Shown: positions 1 through 6,790, counted from the stretch's first letter. The stretch is DNA of 21,295 bases from PWPS01 sp964573145 (GCA_964573145.1 CAZNIM010000011.1:1-21295); one strand, 5' to 3'. Numbers and translations: made by a program. The notes: generated from the letters alone by a model not told the origin.

Positions 1-32
1 AGCTCTATGAGAGTAAATCCCTTGTTTTTCAT
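1..32 (-). CDS. Type IV pilin-like protein, N-terminus only (runs off window)
   Basis: Only the first eleven codons lie in the window. An ATG at 32..30 opens a frame reading MKNKGFTLIEL, which is the prepilin peptidase signature: a short basic leader, G^F cleavage site, and Glu5 of the mature pilin followed by the hydrophobic helix. The product would be a type IV pilin or pseudopilin exported and processed by PilD. A TATAAT box at 70..65 lies about 35 nt upstream, just after the terminator of the tRNA cluster. The rest of the gene is outside the window, so neither its type nor its integrity can be judged. The very specific motif at a plausible start makes chance unlikely despite the short length. 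Confidence 0.75.
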   Translation of the reverse strand, partial: MKNKGFTLIE

Positions 33-64
33 ATATTTCAATTAAAAAATAAAAATCTTTTCGG

Positions 65-70
65 ATTATA
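65..70 (-). promoter_or_regulatory. Candidate -10 box for the left-edge pilin gene
   Basis: On the minus strand the hexamer is TATAAT, a perfect sigma70-type -10. The -35 position 17 nt upstream falls in the T-rich tail of the tRNA terminator (TTTTTA, a poor match). Predicted start of transcription is about 25 nt before the pilin ATG at 32. Support is the -10 box and its position only. Confidence 0.35.
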
Positions 71-79
71 TCTTTTTTT

Positions 80-108
80 ACAAAAAATAAAAACTCCCTC
101 TCGGGAGT
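80..108 (-). terminator. Intrinsic terminator of the tRNA cluster
   Basis: The minus strand reads ACTCCC-GAGA-GGGAGT followed by TTTTATTTTTT. This is a 6-bp perfect stem with a tetraloop and a long U-tract, placed 9 nt past the 3' end of tRNA-Asp. Confidence 0.85.
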
Positions 109-116
109 AAATGGGG

Positions 117-190
117 CGGGGACGACCGGACTCGAACCGGCAACCTCATCCGTGACAGGGATGCGATCTAACCAATTGATCTACGCCCCC
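117..190 (-). tRNA. tRNA-Asp(GTC)
   Basis: A 74-nt cloverleaf. The acceptor stem is GGGGGCG with CGTCCCC (one G-U pair). The anticodon stem CATCC/GGATG closes the loop CTGTCAC, giving anticodon GTC. The T arm is GCCGG-TTCGAGT-CCGGT and the discriminator is G73, as expected for tRNA-Asp. The CCA end is not encoded. It is the last gene of a three-tRNA cluster and is followed by a clear terminator. Confidence 0.95.
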
Positions 191-200
191 CGATCCAGGG

Positions 201-274
201 TGCCAGGGGTGGGAATCGAACCCACGACCTATGGCTTATGAGTCCATCGCTCTAACCGCCTGAGCTACCCTGGC
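201..274 (-). tRNA. tRNA with CAT anticodon (elongator Met or Ile2)
   Basis: A 74-nt cloverleaf with a perfect acceptor stem GCCAGGG/CCCTGGC, discriminator A73, and T arm GTGGG-TTCGATT-CCCAC. The anticodon loop is CTCATAA, so the anticodon is CAT. The paired 1-72 position rules out an initiator. It may be elongator tRNA-Met, or the tRNA-Ile2 whose C34 is modified to lysidine by TilS; sequence inspection alone does not decide. The 31-39 position is an A-G mismatch. CCA is not encoded. Confidence 0.9.
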
Positions 275-295
275 TTCAATTTAAAATAAAAAATG

Positions 296-366
296 TTGCG
301 GGGCCAGGATTCGAACCTGGACCTCGAGGTTATGGGCCTCGCATGGTACCATTCCACCACCCCGCG
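296..366 (-). tRNA. Initiator tRNA-fMet(CAT), compact and with C33
   Basis: A 71-nt cloverleaf. The acceptor arms CGCGGGG and CCCCGCA leave a C1xA72 mismatch, the hallmark of bacterial initiators, and match the E. coli initiator acceptor stem as I recall it. A73 follows and CCA is not encoded. The T arm is CCAGG-TTCGAAT-CCTGG. The anticodon stem is CGAGG/CCTCG around loop CCCATAA. Several features depart from the norm: position 33 is C instead of the near-universal U, pair 29-41 is A-U so only two of the three conserved G-C pairs remain, pair 11-24 is U-A instead of A-U, the D loop has only 7 nt and the variable loop 4 nt. It is first in the tRNA cluster. Confidence 0.9.
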
Positions 367-379
367 ATTTCACTACTCT

Positions 380-407
380 ATTGTAATATATATGAATAAA
401 AAATCAA
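380..407 (-). promoter_or_regulatory. Promoter of the tRNA cluster
   Basis: Minus-strand TTGATT (407..402), a 16-nt spacer, then TACAAT (385..380). The predicted start near 373 is only a few bases before the mature 5' end of the initiator tRNA at 366. It lies just past the stop of the 174-aa protein gene. Confidence 0.6.
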
Positions 408-415
408 CCCCCCGC

Positions 416-940
416 CTATATTACCTGTAAATCGGTGAGTGTCTCTTCATAAACCTTCATCATCTCTTCCGCTTTTTCAGTATCGAGCTCGAAGTTGGGG
501 TCATAAACCATGTCCCGTCTCGTCTTATGAGTCTTTAAAAGCTCTTCCTTATTGGGAACTATCTCCGAGCTGGCCGCCTCCAAACTCTCTTTCATCGACT
601 CTCCTCCGTATCCCATCTGGTTCAAAACACTAAAAACTATGTCGTCGGCCTCAATTATAGCCAATTTTCTTTCCGACAAATCATCACTGACCATCTTTTC
701 TTTGAGCTTTTCCCAATTTTTGGCTATCTTAACGTCTTGATAGGGAGAAACTTTGGTAAACTCCGAAATATCCTTTAAGTAGGATTCCTCCAAGGCCTTG
801 GTTCGAAATAAAAAATAGACTATAGCTCCCGACATAGCCACCGAAGCGAGAATGAAAAGATACTTCACAAACGTAAATATACCGTACTGCTGCGGATTGA
901 GAAGTGGTGATTCGGGTAGTGTTTCAACTATTTCTTCCAT
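416..940 (-). CDS. Small single-pass membrane protein of unknown function
   Basis: I do not recognise a family. The 174-aa product has a short acidic N-terminus, one clear membrane segment at about residues 24-45 (FVKYLFILASVAMSGAIVYF), then a soluble, charged, probably mostly helical part of about 125 residues with no Cys pairs or known catalytic motif. The topology suggests a cytoplasmic or external helical domain tethered to the membrane. The ATG at 940 lies 4 nt past the gatA stop, so it is probably the last gene of the long murA operon. No terminator is visible between it and the tRNA promoter. Coding status is supported by tight packing and uninterrupted length; function is unknown. Confidence 0.75.
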   Translation of the reverse strand: MEEIVETLPESPLLNPQQYGIFTFVKYLFILASVAMSGAIVYFLFRTKALEESYLKDISEFTKVSPYQDVKIAKNWEKLKEKMVSDDLSERKLAIIEADDIVFSVLNQMGYGGESMKESLEAASSEIVPNKEELLKTHKTRRDMVYDPNFELDTEKAEEMMKVYEETLTDLQVI

Positions 941-944
941 GGAT

Positions 945-2342
945 TTAAATTATTTTTTCTATTTTTTCGGCCAAATCCAAAAGTTTTTCATCTTCGAACT
1001 TGTCACCTATCAATTGAAGGCCGACCGGAAGACCTTTCGTTTTACAAGGAATCGATATCGCCGGAAGCTCCGCTAAATTGGCGGTCACGGTGAACATATC
1101 GGCCAGATAAATCGAAAGAGGATCGTCAACCTTCTCTCCCAAATTAAAGGGAAGTATCGGGCTGGTAGGGGTTAAAACCAGATCAAGGTCCTCGAACGCT
1201 TTTTCAAAATCACTTCTGATTAATGACCTCACCTTCTCCGCCTGCATATAATAAGCGTCATAGTAACCGCTCGAAAGGGCGAATGTTCCGAGCATGACTC
1301 TTCTTTTTACTTCTTCTCCCAGCTTTCCTCTGTTTTTAATGTAAGCCTCTTCAATGCTTTTCGCTTCGGGGCGATCCGTTTCCAATCCGTATCTTATTCC
1401 GTCATAACGAGCCATGTTAGCTGAAACTTCCGAGGCCATCACCAATTGATAACAAGCCAGAGCGTATTCGGTGTGTGGAAGGCTGATCTCAACCGTTTCA
1501 AAACCCTCTTTTTCTATCTTCTCGATCGCTTCACGAACCGTCTTTTTTACCTCTTCATCAACTCCGTCGACAAAATACTCTTTGGGAATTCCGATCTTTG
1601 AGCCACCCTCTTCTTTCTTTTCTTCAATCTCTATCGAAGTGGCGTCCTTTTCGTCTTTTCCTTTAATCACATTAAAAAGTGTCGCCGTATCCTTTACCGT
1701 TTTGGAAAAGGTTCCGACTTGATCCAAGGAGGAAGCCATCGCCATAACTCCGTATCGAGAAACCCTTCCGTAGCTCGGCTTAAAGCCGACTATTCCACAA
1801 AAGGAAGCCGGTTGTCTGACCGATCCTCCGGTATCCGACCCGAGAGCGATCGGGGCCATGCCCGCGGCTACCGCCGCCGCCGGACCTCCCGAAGATCCTC
1901 CGGGAACCTTGTCGGTATCAACTGGATTTTTAGTCGGAAAAAAGGCCGAATTCTCAGTTGATCCTCCCATTGCGAACTCGTCCATATTCCCTTTACCGAC
2001 TATAATCGCCCCGGCTTCTTTTATCTTTTTGATAACCGTCGCGTCATGAGAAGCTCTGAAATGTTCCAAAATCTTTGACCCGCCGGTGGCCCTTTCGTCT
2101 TCAACCAAAATATTATCTTTTATGACTATCGGAACACCGGTTAAATCCTTAAAATCCTTTTCATTATCCACTTTTTTAGCTTGAGAAAGCGCCAATTCAT
2201 CGGTAACCTCCAAAAGAGATTTAATATCTTTATCCTTTTCTCTTATCAATTTCAAATATTCTTCGGTCAACTTTACCGAAGTGGTCTCTTTATCTTTTAA
2301 AGCCGATTGTATGTCGTCTATTGTCAATTTCTCCGGGTTCAT
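945..2342 (-). CDS. gatA: Asp/Glu-tRNA amidotransferase subunit A
   Basis: This is the glutaminase subunit of GatCAB, which releases ammonia from glutamine so that GatB can convert Glu-tRNA(Gln) or Asp-tRNA(Asn) to the amidated form. The 465-aa length is normal. The amidase-signature triad is visible: Lys75 (PIVIKDN), cis-Ser150 (PGGSSGGPAA) and Ser174 (GSDTGGSVRQP), with the spacing of well-studied GatA proteins. I chose the ATG at 2342; a TTG one codon earlier is less likely. No clear Shine-Dalgarno sequence precedes it. gatC lies upstream but is separated by a 287-bp region filled by a structured repeat. gatB is not in the window. Confidence 0.95.
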   Translation of the reverse strand: MNPEKLTIDDIQSALKDKETTSVKLTEEYLKLIREKDKDIKSLLEVTDELALSQAKKVDNEKDFKDLTGVPIVIKDNILVEDERATGGSKILEHFRASHDATVIKKIKEAGAIIVGKGNMDEFAMGGSTENSAFFPTKNPVDTDKVPGGSSGGPAAAVAAGMAPIALGSDTGGSVRQPASFCGIVGFKPSYGRVSRYGVMAMASSLDQVGTFSKTVKDTATLFNVIKGKDEKDATSIEIEEKKEEGGSKIGIPKEYFVDGVDEEVKKTVREAIEKIEKEGFETVEISLPHTEYALACYQLVMASEVSANMARYDGIRYGLETDRPEAKSIEEAYIKNRGKLGEEVKRRVMLGTFALSSGYYDAYYMQAEKVRSLIRSDFEKAFEDLDLVLTPTSPILPFNLGEKVDDPLSIYLADMFTVTANLAELPAISIPCKTKGLPVGLQLIGDKFEDEKLLDLAEKIEKII

Positions 2343-2373
2343 CAAATTAATTTTAGCTGTTTAGGTTTTATTT

Positions 2374-2476
2374 AAAGCGAAGATGTTCTTTTCGAGAAGC
2401 TCTCACTTCATAAGCGAGAGATTGGGGTTGAAACCTGCCTGCCGGCAGGCAGGGAAGTTTCGGCACGGTTTCGCAT
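2374..2476 (-). repeat. Partial structured-repeat copies (3' parts) with a 20-bp palindrome
   Basis: Reading the minus strand after full unit 1, two tails of the same repeat family follow. The first (about 2405-2476) has the internal motif ACCGTGCCGAAAC, then TTTCAACCCCAATC and the end TCGCTTATGAA, matching the last part of the unit at 10202-10346. The second (about 2374-2404) is GAGAGCTTCTCGAAAAGAAC plus TCTTCGCTTTA, matching the last part of units 1 and 3. Neither has its own 5' half. A perfect palindrome at 2434-2453 (CCTGCCTGCC/GGCAGGCAGG) sits inside the first tail. Confidence 0.7.
2434..2453. repeat. Perfect 20-bp palindrome CCTGCCTGCC/GGCAGGCAGG
   Basis: The 20 bases are exactly self-complementary. 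Its flanks GAAAC and GTTTC (minus strand) extend the dyad imperfectly. It interrupts the partial structured repeat next to unit 1. From memory, this palindrome is scattered through Parcubacteria-type genomes, where its translation (LPAGRQ) appears in spurious ORFs; a genome search would be needed to confirm. Confidence 0.8.
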
Positions 2477-2626
2477 TTCGTAAGCGAAGATATTCTCTTT
2501 GAGAGAGCTCTCGGAGGCGGTTCGGCACGGTCTTTCGGTTTTCCGAAAGCGAACCGCCGAGAGCGCAAGGCCCGGATTGTCGCTGGTCAATCCGAGGCGT
2601 GATCTCTCAAAAGAGGATATCGAGCG
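2477..2626 (-). repeat. Structured three-helix repeat, full unit 1 (between gatC and gatA)
   Basis: An outer helix P1 pairs 2489-2506 (GATATTCTCTTTGAGAGA) with 2603-2621. A long arm P3 pairs 2507-2524 with 2550-2564 (GCTCTCGG-A-GGCGGTTCG against CGAACCGCCGAGAGC) and ends in a perfect hairpin CTTTCGG-TTTT-CCGAAAG (2532-2549). A third helix P2 pairs CGGATTG (2573-2579) with CAATCCG (2588-2594) and extends by GCC/GGC around a bulged A. Unpaired bases shared with the other two units are GCANGG in the P3 bulge, AGCGYA between P3 and P2, and GTGRT between P2 and P1. On the transcribed strand it starts 3 nt after the gatC stop codon and ends in TCTTCGCTTACGAA. Confidence 0.85.
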
Positions 2627-2629
2627 CCC

Positions 2630-2911
2630 CTATATGGACTCAACCTGAAAATAATCATCCTTACTCTTCCCCATGCTGCGCATCTTTTCCTTTTCCTTTT
2701 CCGGGGTATCTTTAACCTTATCCTCTCGAACTCTGTTTTTTAAAGGTGAATTGGAATGATAATCGACTTTTGAAGTGTCGACTTCTTTAAGCTTGTCGAC
2801 ATAAGCCAAGACATCGGATAGATCCTTGGCAATCTTCTCTTTTCTTTCGTCGTCGATCTCAAGCTTTGCCAGTTCGGCTATTTTTTCGATATCTATATTT
2901 TTTTTACTCAT
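2630..2911 (-). CDS. gatC: Asp/Glu-tRNA amidotransferase subunit C
   Basis: GatC is the small subunit that wraps around and stabilises GatA and GatB in the tRNA-dependent amidotransferase. From the ATG at 2911 the product has 93 aa, the usual size, beginning MSKKNIDIEKIAELAKLEI. That opening and the following DVLAYVDKLKEVDTS are typical of the family, as is the acidic and proline-containing C-terminal stretch. A longer in-frame reading upstream would run into mreB and adds nothing family-like, so it is rejected. The start lies 1 nt past the stop of the upstream mreB. The gene ends in TAG. Confidence 0.9.
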   Translation of the reverse strand: MSKKNIDIEKIAELAKLEIDDERKEKIAKDLSDVLAYVDKLKEVDTSKVDYHSNSPLKNRVREDKVKDTPEKEKEKMRSMGKSKDDYFQVESI

Positions 2912-2912
2912 A

Positions 2913-3965
2913 TTATTTTGGTGGTTCCAAATCTTCAACTTCCAACAGAACATCGGAGAGTTCATTGAGATGGTCCAAGGCGAAGCCGGCTCCCCGAGCA
3001 ACGGCCGTAAGCGGATCGTCTCCGATCTTCGTCTTTACCTTCGTTTCGTCGGCGATGAGTTCATCGAGACCCCTCAAAAGACCACCTCCACCGAGAAGGT
3101 AAATTCCCTGTTCCATAATATCGGCCAAAAGTTCGGGTGGAGTCGCCTCAACGGTCGCTTTTATCGTATCGACTATCTCTCGCACCGATTTGGACAAAGC
3201 CTTTCTTATGTCCTGGTCGGTGACCAGCACTTCTTCCGGCAGACCGGTAACCAGATTTCTGCCACGCATGGTGGTTTCGATTCTTTGGTCGAGTGGATAA
3301 GCCGAACCGACATTTATCTTGATATCTTCCGCGGTCCTCTCTCCAATAAGTAATTTGTATTCTTGCTGAGCGAAATTAATTATGTCCTGATTCAATTTAT
3401 CTCCGGCAACCCGTAAACTTTCGGAAATTACCACTCCTCCCAGCGAGATAACCGCCACTTCGGTCGTCCCTCCACCGATATCGATAACGAAATTACCGCC
3501 CGGTTCCTGAATCGGAAGTCGAGCACCTATCGCCGCCGCCATCGGTTCTTCGATTAAAAATACCTCTCCCGCTCCGGCATTTTTCCCGGCGTCCCGAACC
3601 GCCTTCTTCTCCACCTCGGTCACTCCGCAAGGAATGCCGACCACCAACCGGGGTCTGGGTCGCAAAGGAAAAGCGCCACTACAAGCTTTCTCTATAAAAT
3701 ATCTGAGCATCTGCTCGGTAACGTCAAAATCGGAAACTACTCCCGAAACGAGCGGTCTGGTTGCTACGATATGAGCCGGAGTCTTCCCGACCATTCTCCG
3801 AGCCTCTTCTCCGATCGCTAAAATCTTACCCGTCTTCTTGTTGATTGCCACGACCGAAGGTTCAGAAATAACTATTCCCTTATCTTTAAGATAAACCAGG
3901 GAGTTAGCGGTTCCCAAGTCTATTCCTATATCGATCGAGAATTTTTCAGCCAATTTTTTGAACAT
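2913..3965 (-). CDS. mreB: Rod-shape actin MreB, paralog 1
   Basis: MreB is a bacterial actin that polymerises along the inner membrane and guides the elongation machinery of the cell wall. The 350-aa product is full length. The phosphate-1 loop GIDLGTANS lies at residues 14-22, and GGGTTEVAVISLGG and LLGGGGLLRGLDELI mark the second phosphate loop and the adenosine motif. The first ten residues (MFKKLAEKFS) form a short basic amphipathic stretch of the kind used for membrane binding. The ATG at 3965 overlaps the end of proS by 20 nt. A second mreB lies at 7681-8685; mreC, mreD and rodA are not nearby. Confidence 0.95.
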   Translation of the reverse strand: MFKKLAEKFSIDIGIDLGTANSLVYLKDKGIVISEPSVVAINKKTGKILAIGEEARRMVGKTPAHIVATRPLVSGVVSDFDVTEQMLRYFIEKACSGAFPLRPRPRLVVGIPCGVTEVEKKAVRDAGKNAGAGEVFLIEEPMAAAIGARLPIQEPGGNFVIDIGGGTTEVAVISLGGVVISESLRVAGDKLNQDIINFAQQEYKLLIGERTAEDIKINVGSAYPLDQRIETTMRGRNLVTGLPEEVLVTDQDIRKALSKSVREIVDTIKATVEATPPELLADIMEQGIYLLGGGGLLRGLDELIADETKVKTKIGDDPLTAVARGAGFALDHLNELSDVLLEVEDLEPPK

Positions 3966-5190
3966 AACTTTGCAGTTTTTCTTTTTTTACTAATTCTTCT
4001 TTTTCTTCACTTCTCTTTTTGATTTCCACGGAATCCACCTCCAGGGTCTTTTTACTCACCACTACTCGATAAGGAATTCCGATCAAATCGGCATCGGCAA
4101 ACTTTTCGCCCGTTCCGACTTGACGATCATCATAAAGTACCTCCACCTTATCCCTAATTTTATCATAAATCAAATCGGCCTCTTTTTCGGCCTCTTTCCC
4201 GATCGGAATCAAGTGAACTTGAAAAGGAGCGATTTCTTCCGGCCAAATCATTCCGTTTTCATCATTTTTAACTTCCAAAACGGCCCCCATAAGTCTTCCG
4301 ACTCCTATTCCGTAGCAACCCATTATAACCGGTTTTTCTTCGCCGTCTTCATCGGTGTAGGTTAAATCGAAGGCGTCACTGAATTTAGTTTTTAAGGGAA
4401 AGATATTTCCCACCTCGATCGATTTCGTTTTTCTCAAATCTTTTTTACCCTTCCCGCACTGAGGACACTCCTTTTGATCGTCTATGATTTCTTCGTTTAT
4501 CGCCACCTTGCACTCTTTACAAAGATAAATCAGATCCTCTCCCGCTTCGGTTATCGTCTGGAATTCATGAGAGTACTTGGAAAAACTTCCTCCATCGGCA
4601 AAAGTGATAAAGGTTTCTTCTCCGATTCCGACTTTTTCAAAAATATTTTTATAAGCTTTCTTCGATAGCTCGTAATACTCTTCAAAATCCTCTTCATCGG
4701 CATGAAAGGAATAAAGATCTTTCATTAAAAATTCTCTTCCTCGCAAAACTCCCGACTTGGCTCTCAATTCATTACGAAACTTGTTTTGAATCTGATAAAC
4801 GTAAATCGGTAAATCTCTGTAAGAAAAGAGATGGTTTTTAATTAAAGGAACCACCACTTCTTCATGGGATTGACCCAAAACTAGATCTCTTCCCGTCGCC
4901 AATTCGGTTCTGAAAAGAACATCGATGTTGTCTCTGCCCGTTTTTTTGTAATTTTCCAAAGGATGTAGAGCGGGCATATAAATTTCGGAGGCCCGTAAAG
5001 TCTCATTCATCTCTTTTCTAATTACCTCTTCTATCTTTCTCATCACTCTCAGTCCCAGCGGTAAAAGAGAGTAGACTCCGGCCATCTCTTTATTGATAAA
5101 TCCACCTCTTATCAAGAGTTGAGCATTTCGCGCCTCCTCGTCTTTGGGGGCTTCTTTTATCGTTTTGGCGAATAATTTTGATTGTCTCAT
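3946..5190 (-). CDS. proS: Prolyl-tRNA synthetase, short form without INS domain
   Basis: A class II synthetase that charges tRNA-Pro. At 414 aa it is much shorter than the roughly 570-aa standard bacterial enzyme because the INS editing domain between motifs 2 and 3 is missing. Motif 2 (FRNELRAKSGVLRGREFLMK), the proline pocket region and motif 3 (GCYGIGVGRLMGAV) are present, followed by the HGTP anticodon-binding domain. In place of INS there is a short insert with CKEC and CPQC, a likely zinc ribbon. Without INS the enzyme should lack cis-editing of Ala-tRNA(Pro). It lies 6 nt downstream of rseP and overlaps the start of mreB1. Confidence 0.93.
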   Translation of the reverse strand: MRQSKLFAKTIKEAPKDEEARNAQLLIRGGFINKEMAGVYSLLPLGLRVMRKIEEVIRKEMNETLRASEIYMPALHPLENYKKTGRDNIDVLFRTELATGRDLVLGQSHEEVVVPLIKNHLFSYRDLPIYVYQIQNKFRNELRAKSGVLRGREFLMKDLYSFHADEEDFEEYYELSKKAYKNIFEKVGIGEETFITFADGGSFSKYSHEFQTITEAGEDLIYLCKECKVAINEEIIDDQKECPQCGKGKKDLRKTKSIEVGNIFPLKTKFSDAFDLTYTDEDGEEKPVIMGCYGIGVGRLMGAVLEVKNDENGMIWPEEIAPFQVHLIPIGKEAEKEADLIYDKIRDKVEVLYDDRQVGTGEKFADADLIGIPYRVVVSKKTLEVDSVEIKKRSEEKEELVKKEKLQSYVQKIG

Positions 5191-5196
5191 AACTAA

Positions 5197-6234
5197 CTAA
5201 AGGATGTTATAAATATCTCTGGCGGTTATCGCGATCATAAGCATGATCAGCAGAATGAAAAATATCGCATTTACGGTTTGCTCTACCCTGGCGGGAATCG
5301 GAGATCCTTTAACTTTTTCAACAGCTAAAAAGAGGAGTCTTCCTCCATCGAGAGCGGGAATCGGTAAGACGTTCATGAAAGCCAATATGGTGGCGATAAT
5401 ACCGACGAACATCAGATAATCACCGGCTCCTCGATCCAGGGCATCGGTAGCCATGCTGCCGATCATTACCGGGCCACCGAATTCCATTCCTTCCGGAATT
5501 CCTTCTCCGGTAACCGCTCCCCTGATTATCAATCCTATTCCGGCTGCCTGCATCTTGGTCACGTTTACCGTTTGACTTACTCCAAACCGTAATGACTGAA
5601 GCGGGCTTCCTCTGTCGGAGACCACTCTTCTAACGTCTACATCCTTTAAAAACTCTTTTCCGTCTTCAACGGTAAGATCAAAGCTGTCATCCGTTCCCAA
5701 AAAAGTCAAAATTCTCTCTCCTTCTCCCATCGCTTCGTTAAACTCCGCTCTTCCTTCGACCTCATTTCCGTCAACAGCGATAATTCTATCCTGTATACCG
5801 ATCTGATCACGGTACTCGGAATCGACTTCTATCCAATTGACCATTAAAAAGGCATCGTCGGTTCTCGTTCCGTCCGGAGCCTCTCTCAAAACCCCCCATC
5901 CGAAAGAAACCAAAGCAAAAATCAAAACGGCCACCAGCCAAAAACTGGCCACTCCGGCAATAAGTATTATCGCCCGTTGCCAAATCGGTTTTTCGGAAAA
6001 GCTCCGTTCATCTTTGACTCGCTCATCTTCACCCATCATCCTAACGAATCCACCCAGAGGTAAAAGATTTATCGAATAGATTGTTTCTCCTATCTTTTTA
6101 CCTATCACCCGCGGCGGAATCCCTATTCCGAATTCGTACACTTTAACGTCGAATTTTTTTGCAAAGTAAAAATGGCCCAACTCATGAAGGGTTATAAGCA
6201 GAACCAAACTTATTATCACTATAGCTATGCTCAT
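5197..6234 (-). CDS. rseP: RseP-type site-2 intramembrane zinc protease
   Basis: A membrane-embedded M50 metalloprotease that cleaves transmembrane segments, as in sigma factor release or signal peptide clearance. The 345-aa product has the zinc motif HELGH at residues 17-21 in the first membrane segment, a hydrophobic segment near residues 87-112, a central PDZ-like region (about 130-210), and the second zinc-ligand motif NVLPIPALDGG around residues 288-298, with a final membrane helix. The ATG overlaps the frr stop by 4 nt (ATGA). Its substrate is unknown; no anti-sigma gene is in the window. Confidence 0.93.
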   Translation of the reverse strand: MSIAIVIISLVLLITLHELGHFYFAKKFDVKVYEFGIGIPPRVIGKKIGETIYSINLLPLGGFVRMMGEDERVKDERSFSEKPIWQRAIILIAGVASFWLVAVLIFALVSFGWGVLREAPDGTRTDDAFLMVNWIEVDSEYRDQIGIQDRIIAVDGNEVEGRAEFNEAMGEGERILTFLGTDDSFDLTVEDGKEFLKDVDVRRVVSDRGSPLQSLRFGVSQTVNVTKMQAAGIGLIIRGAVTGEGIPEGMEFGGPVMIGSMATDALDRGAGDYLMFVGIIATILAFMNVLPIPALDGGRLLFLAVEKVKGSPIPARVEQTVNAIFFILLIMLMIAITARDIYNIL

Positions 6235-6788
6235 GCTCCGATCTTTTTCTTTTTACTTTCAACCGCCTCGTCTATCTTTTTATTGTATTCGTCCACCAAG
6301 CCCTGCAACTCTTCTTTTCCTCGAAACTTATCGTCCTCGGTTATCTCTCCTTCTTTTTCCGCATCCTTTATTTTTTTCCAGGCGTCTTCTCGAGCTCTTT
6401 TAACCGAAACTCGAGCATCTTCTCTGATTTCGGAAATCTTTTTCACCAACTTTTCTCTGTATTCTTTGGTCATCGGAGGTAAGCTGACCCTGACAATCCC
6501 TCCTTGAGGCATCGGGCTCAGTTCACTGTTTGCCTTTTGAATAGCCGATACGATGCTTTTCAAATAATCTTTGTTCCAAGGCTCGATTACAATCTGTCTT
6601 TCTTCCGGGCAAGATATCGCCGCCAACTGCTTCAAAGGTAATTTTTGATCAAAACAATCAACAACTATATCTTCAACCAGTGAAGGGGTAGCTCTATCGG
6701 CTCTGATTTTATCCATCTCTTTTTGCAGATACTCGTAAGCTTTTTCGAATTCGGGCTTGGCCTCTTTAATGTATTTTTTGTAGATCAT
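6231..6788 (-). CDS. frr: Ribosome recycling factor
   Basis: RRF acts with EF-G to split the post-termination ribosome. The 185-aa length is standard. Recognisable blocks are KIRADRATPSLVEDIVVDCF, the central PWNKDYLKSIVSAIQKANSEL, and PMPQGGIVRVSLPPMTKEYREKL followed by the long coiled-coil helices of domain I. The gene lies 2 nt past holB and overlaps rseP by 4 nt. In many bacteria frr follows pyrH and tsf; here it is in a replication, cell-shape and protease operon. Confidence 0.95.
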   Translation of the reverse strand: MIYKKYIKEAKPEFEKAYEYLQKEMDKIRADRATPSLVEDIVVDCFDQKLPLKQLAAISCPEERQIVIEPWNKDYLKSIVSAIQKANSELSPMPQGGIVRVSLPPMTKEYREKLVKKISEIREDARVSVKRAREDAWKKIKDAEKEGEITEDDKFRGKEELQGLVDEYNKKIDEAVESKKKKIGA

Positions 6789-6790
6789 AT

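Noticed and set aside
117..366. Missing 3' CCA in all three tRNAs as a sign of decay
   Set aside because: Many bacteria add CCA with a nucleotidyltransferase; all three stems are intact.
2343..2345. TTG start for gatA one codon before the ATG
   Set aside because: The adjacent ATG gives the usual GatA N-terminus, and nothing favours the TTG.
2368..2590. Two overlapping open frames of 60-66 codons between gatC and gatA
   Set aside because: They lie wholly in the structured repeats and the palindrome, resemble no protein, and are explained by the GC-rich inverted repeats.
2374..2626. CRISPR array suggested by recurring GCGAAGATATTCTC-like motifs
   Set aside because: There is no regular repeat/spacer spacing; the motifs are ends of the structured units, and only a few copies exist per locus.
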